From Candidatus Uhrbacteria bacterium (GTDB taxonomy: Bacteria > Patescibacteriota > Patescibacteriia > UBA9934 > UBA11717): 6,606 nucleotides of DNA. The notes beneath the pieces are model-generated. The model saw nothing but the letters and a program-made list of their open reading frames with translations. It was not told where the DNA came from and searched no databases. A program made the translations under genes and the position numbers. Shown one piece after another: positions 1 through 6,212 of the stretch (position 1 is the first letter of the stretch; each line of letters starts with the position of its first letter). The DNA lies in contig JABMPK010000007.1 in the NCBI GenBank assembly GCA_013203725.1, positions 1 through 6,606 on the forward strand. Reading direction: 5' to 3'.

Positions 1-40
1 AGGTGACGGAGCGCCAATGGTTGAAATCTCATTTGTATAA
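1..40 (+). CDS. rplQ: Ribosomal protein L17, C-terminal end only (partial)
   Basis: Only the last 12 codons are present, read from base 2 and ending at TAA 38-40: G-D-G-A-P-M-V-E-I-S-F-V. This matches the conserved C-terminus of bacterial L17, which usually ends in a form like R-x-GDAAPMA-x-I-E-L. L17 is a 50S subunit protein near the exit tunnel, and in many bacteria its gene follows rpoA and precedes rplM-rpsI, as it does here. Its stop codon lies one base before the rplM ATG. The gene body is outside the window. The call rests on a short motif plus context, so it is probable rather than certain. Confidence 0.75.
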   Translation, partial: GDGAPMVEISFV

Positions 41-41
41 T

Positions 42-401
42 ATGGAAGAAGTAAAAAGAATAACGCATCAGTTCGACGCAACAGGTAAAGCACCTGGTCG
101 ACTTGCAGCAGAGATTTCGACCGTTCTTCAGGGAAAGGATCGACCTGACTACAAACCCAACATGGACATGGGCGGCTTTGTAAGTGTTGAGAATGCAGTT
201 GAAATGAAGATTACAGGCAACAAGATGGACGATAAGATCTACTACCGTCACTCTGGTCACCCGGGTGGATTGAAGCAGGAGACAATGAAGCGTGTTTGGG
301 ACAAAGACCCAACAGAGGTATTGCGACGAGCAGTATTGCGCATGTTACCTAAAAACCGACTTCGTACAGAGCGTATGAAACGATTGATGATCAAGAAGTA
401 A
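42..401 (+). CDS. rplM: 50S ribosomal protein L13
   Basis: L13 is an early-assembly protein of the large ribosomal subunit that binds 23S rRNA. The 119-residue product shows the family landmarks in order: FDATGKAPGRLA (11-22), YYRHSGHPGG (67-76), and AVLRMLPKNRLR (97-108) followed by a basic C-terminal end. It is shorter than the roughly 142-residue E. coli protein because the tail after the basic motif is missing, as is common in Candidate Phyla Radiation bacteria. An upstream in-frame GTG at base 3 would add 13 residues, but those bases encode the end of L17 in another frame, so ATG 42 is the start. No Shine-Dalgarno is visible; the start sits one base after the L17 stop, which suggests coupled translation. 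Confidence 0.95.
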   Translation: MEEVKRITHQFDATGKAPGRLAAEISTVLQGKDRPDYKPNMDMGGFVSVENAVEMKITGNKMDDKIYYRHSGHPGGLKQETMKRVWDKDPTEVLRRAVLRMLPKNRLRTERMKRLMIKK

Positions 402-402
402 T

Positions 403-822
403 ATGGCTGACGAAAAAACTACAACATTTACAGGAGAGTACGTTCGAGGTCTTGGACGTCGAAAAGCCTCTGTAGCGCAGGTGCGTGTTTACAAAGCAGG
501 AAAAGGACAGTTTATCGTCAACGGACGAGAGATGAAGGACTATTTTCCAGTTTTGGAATGGCAGCAGCGAGTAACAGCAGCCTTGACGACAGCCGGAATG
601 GCAGAGACAGCCGATGTTACAGTGCGTGTACTTGGAGGAGGAGTACGAGCACAAGCTGACTCAGTGTCCCTTGGAGTAGCGCGAGCGTTACTAAAGATCG
701 ACGCAGACCTACGAGCATCTTTGAAATCAGAAGGACTACTTTCACGTGACGCACGTGTAAAGGAGCGAAAGAAACCAGGACTAAAGAAGGCTCGAAAGGC
801 CCCGCAATGGAGCAAACGATAG
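403..822 (+). CDS. rpsI: 30S ribosomal protein S9
   Basis: S9 is a head protein of the small ribosomal subunit whose C-terminal tail reaches the P-site tRNA anticodon stem-loop. The 139-residue product has the N-terminal GLGRRKASVAQVRV motif (16-29), GGGVRAQADSVSLGVARAL (78-96) and the basic tail from about 114 to the end. It finishes in the near-invariant SKR, so the protein is intact. The first ten or so residues are a variable acidic extension. The ATG follows the rplM stop after a single base, the same spacing as at the L17-L13 junction, with only a weak purine run (AAGAAG) upstream. A terminator about 50 bases after the stop closes this ribosomal transcript. Confidence 0.97.
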   Translation: MADEKTTTFTGEYVRGLGRRKASVAQVRVYKAGKGQFIVNGREMKDYFPVLEWQQRVTAALTTAGMAETADVTVRVLGGGVRAQADSVSLGVARALLKIDADLRASLKSEGLLSRDARVKERKKPGLKKARKAPQWSKR

Positions 823-827
823 TTTGC

Positions 828-857
828 GACATACTGAGCGGCAGTCGAAGTGTGGTC
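828..857. repeat. Short dispersed-type repeat, ACTGAGCG-x-AGTCGAAGT family
   Basis: Just after the rpsI stop, the bases ACTGAGCGGCAGTCGAAGT (833-851) closely resemble a short motif of the form ACTGAGCGnAGTCGAAGT that I recall as dispersed in intergenic DNA of many unrelated bacteria. It is flanked by imperfect inverted ends (GACATACT against AGTGTGGTC). Membership is from memory and only one copy is seen here, so repetition in this genome is not shown. Confidence 0.45.
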
Positions 858-873
858 AAAGCGATAAAAAAAC

Positions 874-900
874 GCCACCCAGAGATGGGTGGTTTTCGTT
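874..900. terminator. Intrinsic terminator, probably bidirectional
   Basis: A perfect 6-base-pair stem, CCACCC (875-880) with GGGTGG (887-892), encloses a six-base loop. On the plus strand it is followed by TTTTCGTTT. On the minus strand it is followed by CGTTTTTTA, because of the A-run at 866-872. It sits between the convergent rpsI gene and the minus-strand membrane gene that ends at 900, so it can end transcription from both sides. Confidence 0.85.
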
Positions 901-1142
901 TACGCTACCTTTTTGCTCACTGCTCTGAAGAAGACGATGGCCTTCTTCACCTTTCTCGCACACCAGACGGTGCCAACGATGAGCGCAGATCCGATCCCTC
1001 CGAATCCAGCTGCGACCCAGTATGTATGCTCGACCAGAGCAGTGACGCCAAGGATCATCGCCAAGATGCCGACCAGCAGGAATACCAGGCCGATCACAGA
1101 ACCCGCGATCACTACAACTAGCTTAATCACGACTTCATGCAT
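900..1142 (-). CDS. Small two-helix membrane protein, unrecognised
   Basis: I do not recognise this 80-residue protein. It has a long hydrophobic stretch at about 7-37, a second at about 43-61 rich in Gly and Ala, and a basic tail (CARKVKKAIVFFRAVSKKVA, 61-80). This predicts two membrane helices with the tail in the cytoplasm. The start is taken as ATG 1142 and not the GTG at 1145, because AAGGAG lies six bases before the ATG but only three before the GTG. It is the second gene of a minus-strand pair, beginning two bases after the stop of its partner, and ends at the terminator shared with rpsI. The Shine-Dalgarno, the partner gene and the terminator argue for a real gene despite its size. 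Confidence 0.7.
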   Translation of the reverse strand: MHEVVIKLVVVIAGSVIGLVFLLVGILAMILGVTALVEHTYWVAAGFGGIGSALIVGTVWCARKVKKAIVFFRAVSKKVA

Positions 1143-1144
1143 CA

Positions 1145-1417
1145 CTAGCTCCTTGCGATTTCTTCTGGTGGAAGCGTTTCTCGAGCGGCCTGGATGAATT
1201 TGACTTCAATCCACTTGCCGATCCATCGCATCGGACCAGCTGCGAACAGCAGCCCAAAGACTGCCATCAGCATGATCTCATTCTCGTCGATCATCTTGAA
1301 AACCGCGAGACCGAGAATCAACAGGCCATAGAGCGCCAGAATCAACTCGGGAATCCAACTTGCGATTGCTAGGACGATCATCTTCAGCAATCCAACGACC
1401 TTTAGGTTCAGTTTCAT
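1145..1417 (-). CDS. Small membrane protein, unrecognised
   Basis: I do not recognise this 90-residue protein. It is hydrophobic from residue 7 to about 63: a first segment at 7-20, a second at 23-40 (ELILALYGLLILGLAVF) after W-I-P, a short polar acidic turn (KMIDENE, 41-47), and a third segment at 48-63. A charged tail with W-I-G-K-W-I-E and a Pro-Pro-Glu-Glu end follows. Two to three membrane segments are likely. The start ATG is supported by a strong AGGAGG four bases upstream (1427-1422), unlike the plus-strand genes here. It is the first gene of the minus-strand pair and lies under a candidate promoter at 1463-1435. Lack of homology to any family I know leaves function open. Confidence 0.72.
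   Translation of the reverse strand: MKLNLKVVGLLKMIVLAIASWIPELILALYGLLILGLAVFKMIDENEIMLMAVFGLLFAAGPMRWIGKWIEVKFIQAARETLPPEEIARS
1149..1154 (-). promoter_or_regulatory. Shine-Dalgarno AAGGAG that decides the start at 1142
   Basis: AAGGAG on the minus strand lies inside the last codons of the upstream membrane gene. Six bases separate it from ATG 1142, against only three from GTG 1145, so ATG is favoured. The stop TAG of the upstream gene (1147-1145) falls inside the spacer. Confidence 0.65.
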
Positions 1418-1434
1418 ACTTCCTCCTAGCCCAA

Positions 1435-1463
1435 GGTATACCTCAGATTGCTACGCAGGTCAA
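1435..1463 (-). promoter_or_regulatory. Candidate sigma70-type promoter for the two small membrane genes
   Basis: On the minus strand TTGACC (1463-1458) and TATACC (1440-1435) are separated by exactly 17 bases. Transcription would begin near 1428, just before the AGGAGG ribosome binding site, giving a very short leader. The -10 lies inside the perfect 10-base palindrome AGGTATACCT (1434-1443). A perfect TATAAT also occurs on this strand at 1483-1478, but it has no recognisable -35 at the right distance. Confidence 0.5.
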
Positions 1464-1492
1464 TTGATCTAGCACTCATTATAGGGTAGGAT
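1464..1492 (+). promoter_or_regulatory. Candidate promoter for the polysaccharide operon
   Basis: TTGATC (1464-1469) and TAGGAT (1487-1492) are 17 bases apart, each matching four of six consensus bases. The start site would be near 1499, only about four bases before the flippase ATG, so the mRNA would be nearly leaderless. The -35 directly abuts the -35 of the minus-strand promoter. Confidence 0.4.
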
Positions 1493-1503
1493 ACGCTTAA
1501 TAT

Positions 1504-2934
1504 ATGTCGCGTTTAGCACGCAATACAGCGTTTCTAACTATCGCATCAATAGGACAAAAGTTTATAGCTTTTGTCTATTTTGCTTTGATTGCACGGATTG
1601 TTGGCGTTGAGTGGACAGGGAAGTACTTCTTAGCATTGTCGATCACAACAATGGTCGGCGTGATCGCGGACTTTGGTCTTACGCCAGTACTCGTTCGCGA
1701 GACTGCAAAGCATCCAGACGACCAGCAAAAGATCTTGAGCCACGTGCTTGGAATGAAGCTTGGGTTGAGTGCGCTTGCAGCTGCGATTGTAGTTATAGTA
1801 TCGTTTGCGCTTGGATATGACGAGCTTACGAGGTCGCTCATGTATGTCGCGATCGGTGTGATGATTCTGGACTCTTTTCACCTCACATACTACGGAGTCT
1901 TCCGTGGGCGTCACACGCTCGGATTCGAATCGATTGGTATCTTTATCGGACAAGCAATAACACTCATGATCGGAGTAACGAGTTTGTTGGTTGCGCCGAA
2001 TCTTGTTGTACTAATCATTGCACTACTCGGTGGAAGTCTTTGGAATGTCCTGTACTCATCTTCAAGGTTACGCAAGGTGGGGTTAAATCCTTTCAAGTTC
2101 GAGATTGGAGCGTGGTCAAAGAAACTGTTAAAGATGGCCTTTCCGTTTGCTCTCGCTGCTATCTTCGTCAAGATCTACTCTACAACAGACTCGATACTTC
2201 TCGAGCGCCACCTTGGCGACGAAGCTGTTGGTTGGTACTCAATCGCATACAAACTCACATACGCCTTCCAATTTTTACCAATGGCATTCGTTGCTGCCTT
2301 GTATCCAACATTCAGCAAGTTGATACATGACAACGATCCCAAGAAACTAGAAGACACGTTCAACAAAGCGATGTGGTACATGATGATCTTGGCCGTTCCG
2401 ATCGTTATGGGAATCTCCGCCGTTGCACACGACGTAGTTCCCCTCATTTATGGCACCGATTATTTGAACTCTGTAATGCCACTACAGGTACTAATATTTG
2501 TTCTATTTTTCATCTTCCTAGATTTCCCAATCGGCGCATTGCTCAATGCAGACGATCGCCAGGCTACCAAGACTGCGATAATGGGTGGGACTATGATTAT
2601 CAACGTTGTAGCGAATCTGATATTGATCCCGCTCTATGGAATACTTGGCGCAAGTATCGCTGCAGTTATAAGCTTTGCATTCCTGTTCGGTGCAGGAATG
2701 ATCGCTGTTAGAAAGTCTCTGAAATACGATCTTATGAAGCTTCTAAAGATCTGGGCACCAATAGTACTGTCTGGAATATTCATGTTCCTGGCTGTAACCG
2801 GACTTCAGCCCTATGTTCACGTTGCCGTGGAAGTGATTGCGGGTGGAGCTGTATATGTAGCCGGTCTCTTCATCTTCAAAGCGATTGCATTTGACCAGAT
2901 CAAGGAATTCCTTCAAGGTATACGTAAAGTATGA
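1504..2934 (+). CDS. Wzx-type oligosaccharide flippase (polysaccharide transporter family)
   Basis: This integral membrane protein is expected to move undecaprenyl-linked glycan across the cytoplasmic membrane. The 476 residues are hydrophobic throughout, with about 12 to 14 segments, the usual length and pattern for the MATE-like MOP/PST family. Recognisable family features are the N-terminal RNTAFLTIASIGQK (6-19), ADFGLTPVLVRE (55-66), a charged Y-S-T-T-D-S-I-L-L segment near 225-233 followed by GWYSIAYKL, and N-x-x-x-N-L-I-L-I-P-L-Y-G-x-x-G-A near 370-385. It is the first gene of the operon. No proper Shine-Dalgarno precedes the ATG; the nearest AGG is 13 bases away. The stop overlaps the next start as ATGA. 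The substrate glycan cannot be read from sequence. Confidence 0.9.
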   Translation: MSRLARNTAFLTIASIGQKFIAFVYFALIARIVGVEWTGKYFLALSITTMVGVIADFGLTPVLVRETAKHPDDQQKILSHVLGMKLGLSALAAAIVVIVSFALGYDELTRSLMYVAIGVMILDSFHLTYYGVFRGRHTLGFESIGIFIGQAITLMIGVTSLLVAPNLVVLIIALLGGSLWNVLYSSSRLRKVGLNPFKFEIGAWSKKLLKMAFPFALAAIFVKIYSTTDSILLERHLGDEAVGWYSIAYKLTYAFQFLPMAFVAALYPTFSKLIHDNDPKKLEDTFNKAMWYMMILAVPIVMGISAVAHDVVPLIYGTDYLNSVMPLQVLIFVLFFIFLDFPIGALLNADDRQATKTAIMGGTMIINVVANLILIPLYGILGASIAAVISFAFLFGAGMIAVRKSLKYDLMKLLKIWAPIVLSGIFMFLAVTGLQPYVHVAVEVIAGGAVYVAGLFIFKAIAFDQIKEFLQGIRKV

Positions 2935-3965
2935 AGATGTGCACTTTGACCATAGATTATCCGCCTGCAAAGGGTGGGGTTGCGCGATACACCGAGGAGG
3001 TGTGCCGTTTTTTTGGTGATGATATGACGGTGCTCACAAACGAGGAGCATAAGTTCATGACCGACGGTTGGCCAGGTTGGATCGGTGCGCTTCAACTTTT
3101 ACTCGATCGCGAGGACGACGTTTTGATGGTGCATCACGTTTTACCTCTCGGGATTGTTGCTTTTTTAAACTGGCGACGTAACAAGGTTCCCTACGTCGTG
3201 TTCCTGCATGGAATGGACTTTGAACTCGCAACTCGCAACTCATGGAAGAAGTTTATTACGAAGATCATCTTAAAGAGGGCTCATACAGTAGTCACGAATA
3301 CAAAGTATCTTGCGAACGAGGTGAAAAGTTTCTCTAAAATTGAACCTGTCGTTGTGTATCCGATGCCGGGAATTATGGCTGACGGCGAATCGGGAATGGG
3401 GAATGGGGAATCGGGGGTTTTGAGCTTGATTTCTGTTGGACGACTTGTTGAGCGAAAAGGACATCAAAGAGTATTGCAGGCTCTCGCAAAAATGCCTCAC
3501 ATGCACGATCGTTTGCACTACAAGATATATGGTGGAGATGGAGCGTATCGCAGTGATCTTGAAGAGCTCGTGTCAGAGTTAGATCTAGGCGATGTTGTGG
3601 AGATCAACGTAGATGCCGCGGATAACGAGATTAAGCAGAGCTTGAGTTCTGCTGACCTTTTTGTGATGCCGACCATTACGACGCAGGGTGACCGTGAAGG
3701 ATTCGGAATTGTGTACGCGGAGGCTGCCACGTTTGGTGTGCCGTCGATAGCTAGCCGTATTCCGGGTGTGGACGAGGCTGTGCTGGATGGCGAGACTGGA
3801 TTGCTCGTAGGCTCGGACGACGAGCTTGCCGACGCCATGATGCGACTAATACAGGACCATGAGTTCCGGGGGAAGCTTGGAGCAGCAGCAAGGGCTCGCG
3901 TTGAATCCGAGTTCACGCACGATGCCGTGTTCGCTGAGCTTAAAGCGAGAATGGAACAAATATGA
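2931..3965 (+). CDS. GT4-family (GT-B fold) glycosyltransferase
   Basis: This enzyme is likely to transfer a sugar from a nucleotide-sugar donor to a lipid-linked acceptor, with retention of configuration. The 344 residues follow the two-domain GT4 plan. The N-terminal domain has DYPPAKGGVARY (9-20) and FLHGMD (91-96). The C-terminal donor domain has SVGRLVERKGH (168-178), with the phosphate-binding Arg and Lys, the E-x7-E motif (Glu256 and Glu264 in REGFGIVYAEA), IPGVDEAV (277-284) and GETGLLV (287-293). All key residues are present. The start overlaps the flippase stop by ATGA; a second ATG at 2937 is less likely because MKMCTLTIDYPP fits the family start. The linker between the domains (152-162) is encoded by four tandem heptanucleotides, and residues 98-104 by another heptanucleotide repeat. 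Confidence 0.93.
   Translation: MKMCTLTIDYPPAKGGVARYTEEVCRFFGDDMTVLTNEEHKFMTDGWPGWIGALQLLLDREDDVLMVHHVLPLGIVAFLNWRRNKVPYVVFLHGMDFELATRNSWKKFITKIILKRAHTVVTNTKYLANEVKSFSKIEPVVVYPMPGIMADGESGMGNGESGVLSLISVGRLVERKGHQRVLQALAKMPHMHDRLHYKIYGGDGAYRSDLEELVSELDLGDVVEINVDAADNEIKQSLSSADLFVMPTITTQGDREGFGIVYAEAATFGVPSIASRIPGVDEAVLDGETGLLVGSDDELADAMMRLIQDHEFRGKLGAAARARVESEFTHDAVFAELKARMEQI
3223..3241 (+). repeat. Heptanucleotide tandem repeat AACTCGC, 2.7 copies, inside the GT4 gene
   Basis: Two perfect AACTCGC units (3223-3229, 3230-3236) and a partial third AACTC (3237-3241) encode part of residues 98-104, just after the HGMD motif. The unit is not a multiple of three, so gain or loss of one copy would shift the frame. 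Confidence 0.75.
3387..3414 (+). repeat. Heptanucleotide tandem repeat GAATSGG, four copies, in the GT4 interdomain linker
   Basis: Four consecutive heptads, GAATCGG, GAATGGG, GAATGGG and GAATCGG, occupy 3387-3414 and are followed by extra G residues. They encode a Gly/Glu/Ser/Asn stretch at residues 153-162. This lies between the N-terminal domain, ending near VVYPMPGIM, and the C-terminal domain, starting at LISVGR. Flexible linkers tolerate such insertions. The repeat resembles the short tandemly repeated heptamers known from cyanobacterial genomes. Confidence 0.85.
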
Positions 3966-4657
3966 TTTCTGTAATTATTCCAACCTACAACCACGCAAGT
4001 TCGGTCGTGAAGACGATCGAGTCTGCTTTGGCGTCACAGAATGTAAATACCGAGATTATTGTTATTGACGACGGGTCCACAGACGACACAAAGGAAGTTC
4101 TATCTCAGTACGACGGAAATGATGCTGTGAAAGTTATCTATCAAAAAAACCGTGGATCAAACCCAACAAGAAACCGTGGGTATGATGAGTCGGAAGGAGA
4201 GTATCTAATCTTCCTAGATGCAGATGCAGTACTTGAGCCTGACGCGCTTTCGCAGCTAAAGAACGTTTTACGAGATTCCAAAGCTTCGTTCTCTTACTCA
4301 GACTTTAGATTCGGATGGAAGCTTTTCAAAACCGGTGAATACGATCTGGAACGTTTGCGTAAGATGAACTACATTCACACATCGAGCTTGATAAAGCGAG
4401 AAGATTTTCCAAAGTTCGACGAAGCAATCAAGCGTTTTCAAGACTGGGACCTTTGGCTCACTATGGCCGCGCAAGGGAAGACTGGTGTTTATGTTCCAGG
4501 TGAACTGATGAGCATGACAGTTGAGCGCGCGGGTATTTCTTCTTGGCTGCCAAAGAGTTGGTACAAGGCTCCATGGAAGTGGTTGCCGTGGATTGCTCTA
4601 CGTGTCAAGAAGTATGAGGACGCAAAACAGATCATCAAAGCAAAACACTCACTATGA
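3962..4657 (+). CDS. GT2-family (GT-A fold) glycosyltransferase
   Basis: This is a predicted inverting, metal-dependent sugar transferase. The 231 residues begin with the typical SVIIPTYNHASSV (3-15). They continue with the nucleotide-binding IDDGSTDDT (35-43), NRGSNPTRNRG (63-73), the DxD metal motif in FLDADAV (Asp86-Ala-Asp88), and QDWDLWLTMA (160-169), which holds the likely catalytic-base Asp. The C-terminal part (193-210) is Trp- and Lys-rich and could rest on the membrane surface. It starts within the GT4 stop (ATGA overlap), has no clear Shine-Dalgarno, and ends overlapping the next gene in the same way. Sitting between a flippase-GT4 pair and a ligase/polymerase, it most likely adds one sugar to the same glycan. 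Donor and acceptor are not identifiable. Confidence 0.93.
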   Translation: MISVIIPTYNHASSVVKTIESALASQNVNTEIIVIDDGSTDDTKEVLSQYDGNDAVKVIYQKNRGSNPTRNRGYDESEGEYLIFLDADAVLEPDALSQLKNVLRDSKASFSYSDFRFGWKLFKTGEYDLERLRKMNYIHTSSLIKREDFPKFDEAIKRFQDWDLWLTMAAQGKTGVYVPGELMSMTVERAGISSWLPKSWYKAPWKWLPWIALRVKKYEDAKQIIKAKHSL

Positions 4658-6198
4658 TGCCTACCTTTGTAAAGCAGTTCACCGGTAAGTCGATGTGGGT
4701 TATTTTTGGTAGCTTGATCACTCTAGACCTGCTTTCGTTCCTAACTCTGCACACATCGGTTGAGACAGTGCTGTTTACGGCATCGCTCATATTACTTGTT
4801 TTTATAGCAAACAAATCCCCGGAATGGCTCTTTCCGATTGCCATGGCGGAGATTATTGCAACATCGAATGGTCACAGTTTTAATACAGTATTGTTTGGCG
4901 TGTCGGTTGGGTTAAGGATCGCAATCTTTGCAGTGCTCGTGATTGCATCAGGGATCAAGCTTGTGCGAAAGCGTGAGAATCCAATTCCTCATCGATACCG
5001 TATAGTTTCTATTCTATTAGTAGCAGTTGTAATTTACGGAGCGATCCTGGGTCTACTGAACGGCAACGGGATGAGGAACCTTTATCTTGACGCAAATGGT
5101 TACCTTGCAATCGGATACATCTTCGCAGCGTGGATTTGGGTACGAAATGCAGATTCGCGTAGGCAGCTTTTTCAGGCAGTCGGAGCCGGGATACTTTGGA
5201 TCGCAATCAAGACGCTTCTGTTCTTGTTTATGTTTGGCCACCTTCACCCAAAAACACTCGATCCTATCTACAAGTGGATCCGTGATACTCGCCTAGGAGA
5301 AGTCACATTACAAGGTGGGAATATTTACCGAATCTTCTTGCAGTCACAATGGTTCTTGGTGCCGGCGATGTTAACAACAGCCGCATACATCTGGCTCGCC
5401 GAGCGTTCACGAGAAACTGGAGTGCGAGTGTTGTTCATGATCACGTTCGCAGCGATACTGGCGAGTTTGTCGCGCAGTTTCTGGGTTGCTCTAGTTGTGA
5501 CCGTTCCGATACTTGCAGTGGCAGTTTTGCGATGGAGCGGTTGGAAGAAATTCGTGAACAAGATTCCAGACTTCGCAGCAGTCAAGATCGGTACAGTCGC
5601 AATGTTGTGGGTGATTATTGCTATACCAATTTATCAATCTACGAACTTCTCGTTCTTCAGCGATCTTTTTTCCGGTCGAGCGACTGGAGTTAGCGACGTC
5701 GCTATAGACTCACGACAAAGTTTGCTGACACCGATGATCGACGCAGTCATTGATTCCCCAGCAACTGGATACGGGCTAGGGTCAACGCTCACGTACAATA
5801 CGAGCGATCCACGTTGGATCGATGATCATGAGACCAATATTGTAGAAACCTACGCATTCGAGTGGGGGTGGTTAGACATCTGGATCAAGTTCGGCATCCT
5901 TGGTGTGTTCGCATTGCTCTGGCTCGCGTTCCTGATAACGCAAGACCTCTGGCAACTGTTCAGGATCGACAAGCCGAGACGCTGGCTGCACCTGTCTCTG
6001 CTGCTCAGTTTGATTGGGATATATGTTGTTCACTTCTTCTCACCATACTTAAACCATCCGATTGGGTGGGGGACCATTGCGATAATTATCGCGTTGATTC
6101 CGTTTGAGGATAGGCGTCTGGAGGCGGTGCGTGTGAAAGAGCCAGTACAAGCTAGAAGACGGAAACGAGCTGGGGTGATTGCTAGAAAGGCTGATTGA
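4654..6198 (+). CDS. O-antigen ligase / polymerase-like membrane protein (WaaL/Wzy type)
   Basis: This 514-residue multi-pass protein has about ten to twelve hydrophobic segments, with a large extracytoplasmic part between roughly 328 and 405. It shows the layout of the O-antigen ligase/polymerase (Wzy_C) family: a helix with S-L-S-R-S-F-W-V-A-L (271-280), a loop with SRQS (353-356) and DSPATGYGLGS (367-377), then DHETN (391-395) before EWGWLDIWIKFGILG (403-417). The Arg and His in that loop correspond in type to those needed in WaaL-like enzymes. Polymerase and ligase cannot be told apart from sequence. The C-terminus from 487 is strongly basic (RRRKR, 501-505), likely cytoplasmic. The first ATG (4654) overlaps the GT2 stop as ATGA; a second ATG follows directly at 4657. 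Confidence 0.85.
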   Translation: MMPTFVKQFTGKSMWVIFGSLITLDLLSFLTLHTSVETVLFTASLILLVFIANKSPEWLFPIAMAEIIATSNGHSFNTVLFGVSVGLRIAIFAVLVIASGIKLVRKRENPIPHRYRIVSILLVAVVIYGAILGLLNGNGMRNLYLDANGYLAIGYIFAAWIWVRNADSRRQLFQAVGAGILWIAIKTLLFLFMFGHLHPKTLDPIYKWIRDTRLGEVTLQGGNIYRIFLQSQWFLVPAMLTTAAYIWLAERSRETGVRVLFMITFAAILASLSRSFWVALVVTVPILAVAVLRWSGWKKFVNKIPDFAAVKIGTVAMLWVIIAIPIYQSTNFSFFSDLFSGRATGVSDVAIDSRQSLLTPMIDAVIDSPATGYGLGSTLTYNTSDPRWIDDHETNIVETYAFEWGWLDIWIKFGILGVFALLWLAFLITQDLWQLFRIDKPRRWLHLSLLLSLIGIYVVHFFSPYLNHPIGWGTIAIIIALIPFEDRRLEAVRVKEPVQARRRKRAGVIARKAD

Positions 6199-6212
6199 AT
6201 GTTGCTCAGGCG

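Noticed and set aside
36..41. Perfect TATAAT directly before the rplM ATG, possible promoter
   Set aside because: It overlaps the L17 stop codon, has no -35-like sequence 16-18 bases upstream, and would start transcription inside rplM. Best explained as the TAA stop plus spacer.
3..41. N-terminal extension of L13 from GTG 3
   Set aside because: The extra residues match nothing in L13, and the same bases in another frame encode the conserved L17 C-terminus.
807..1197. Plus-strand open frames opposite the small membrane genes
   Set aside because: They run through the terminator hairpin, have no ribosome binding site, and their products are low in coding character, while the minus strand has strong start signals and hydrophobic segments.
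1478..1483. Perfect TATAAT on the minus strand as the main promoter of the membrane genes
   Set aside because: The sequence 17-18 bases upstream (CATATA/ACATAT) does not resemble a -35; the TTGACC-17-TATACC pair is better spaced. It may still be a secondary start.
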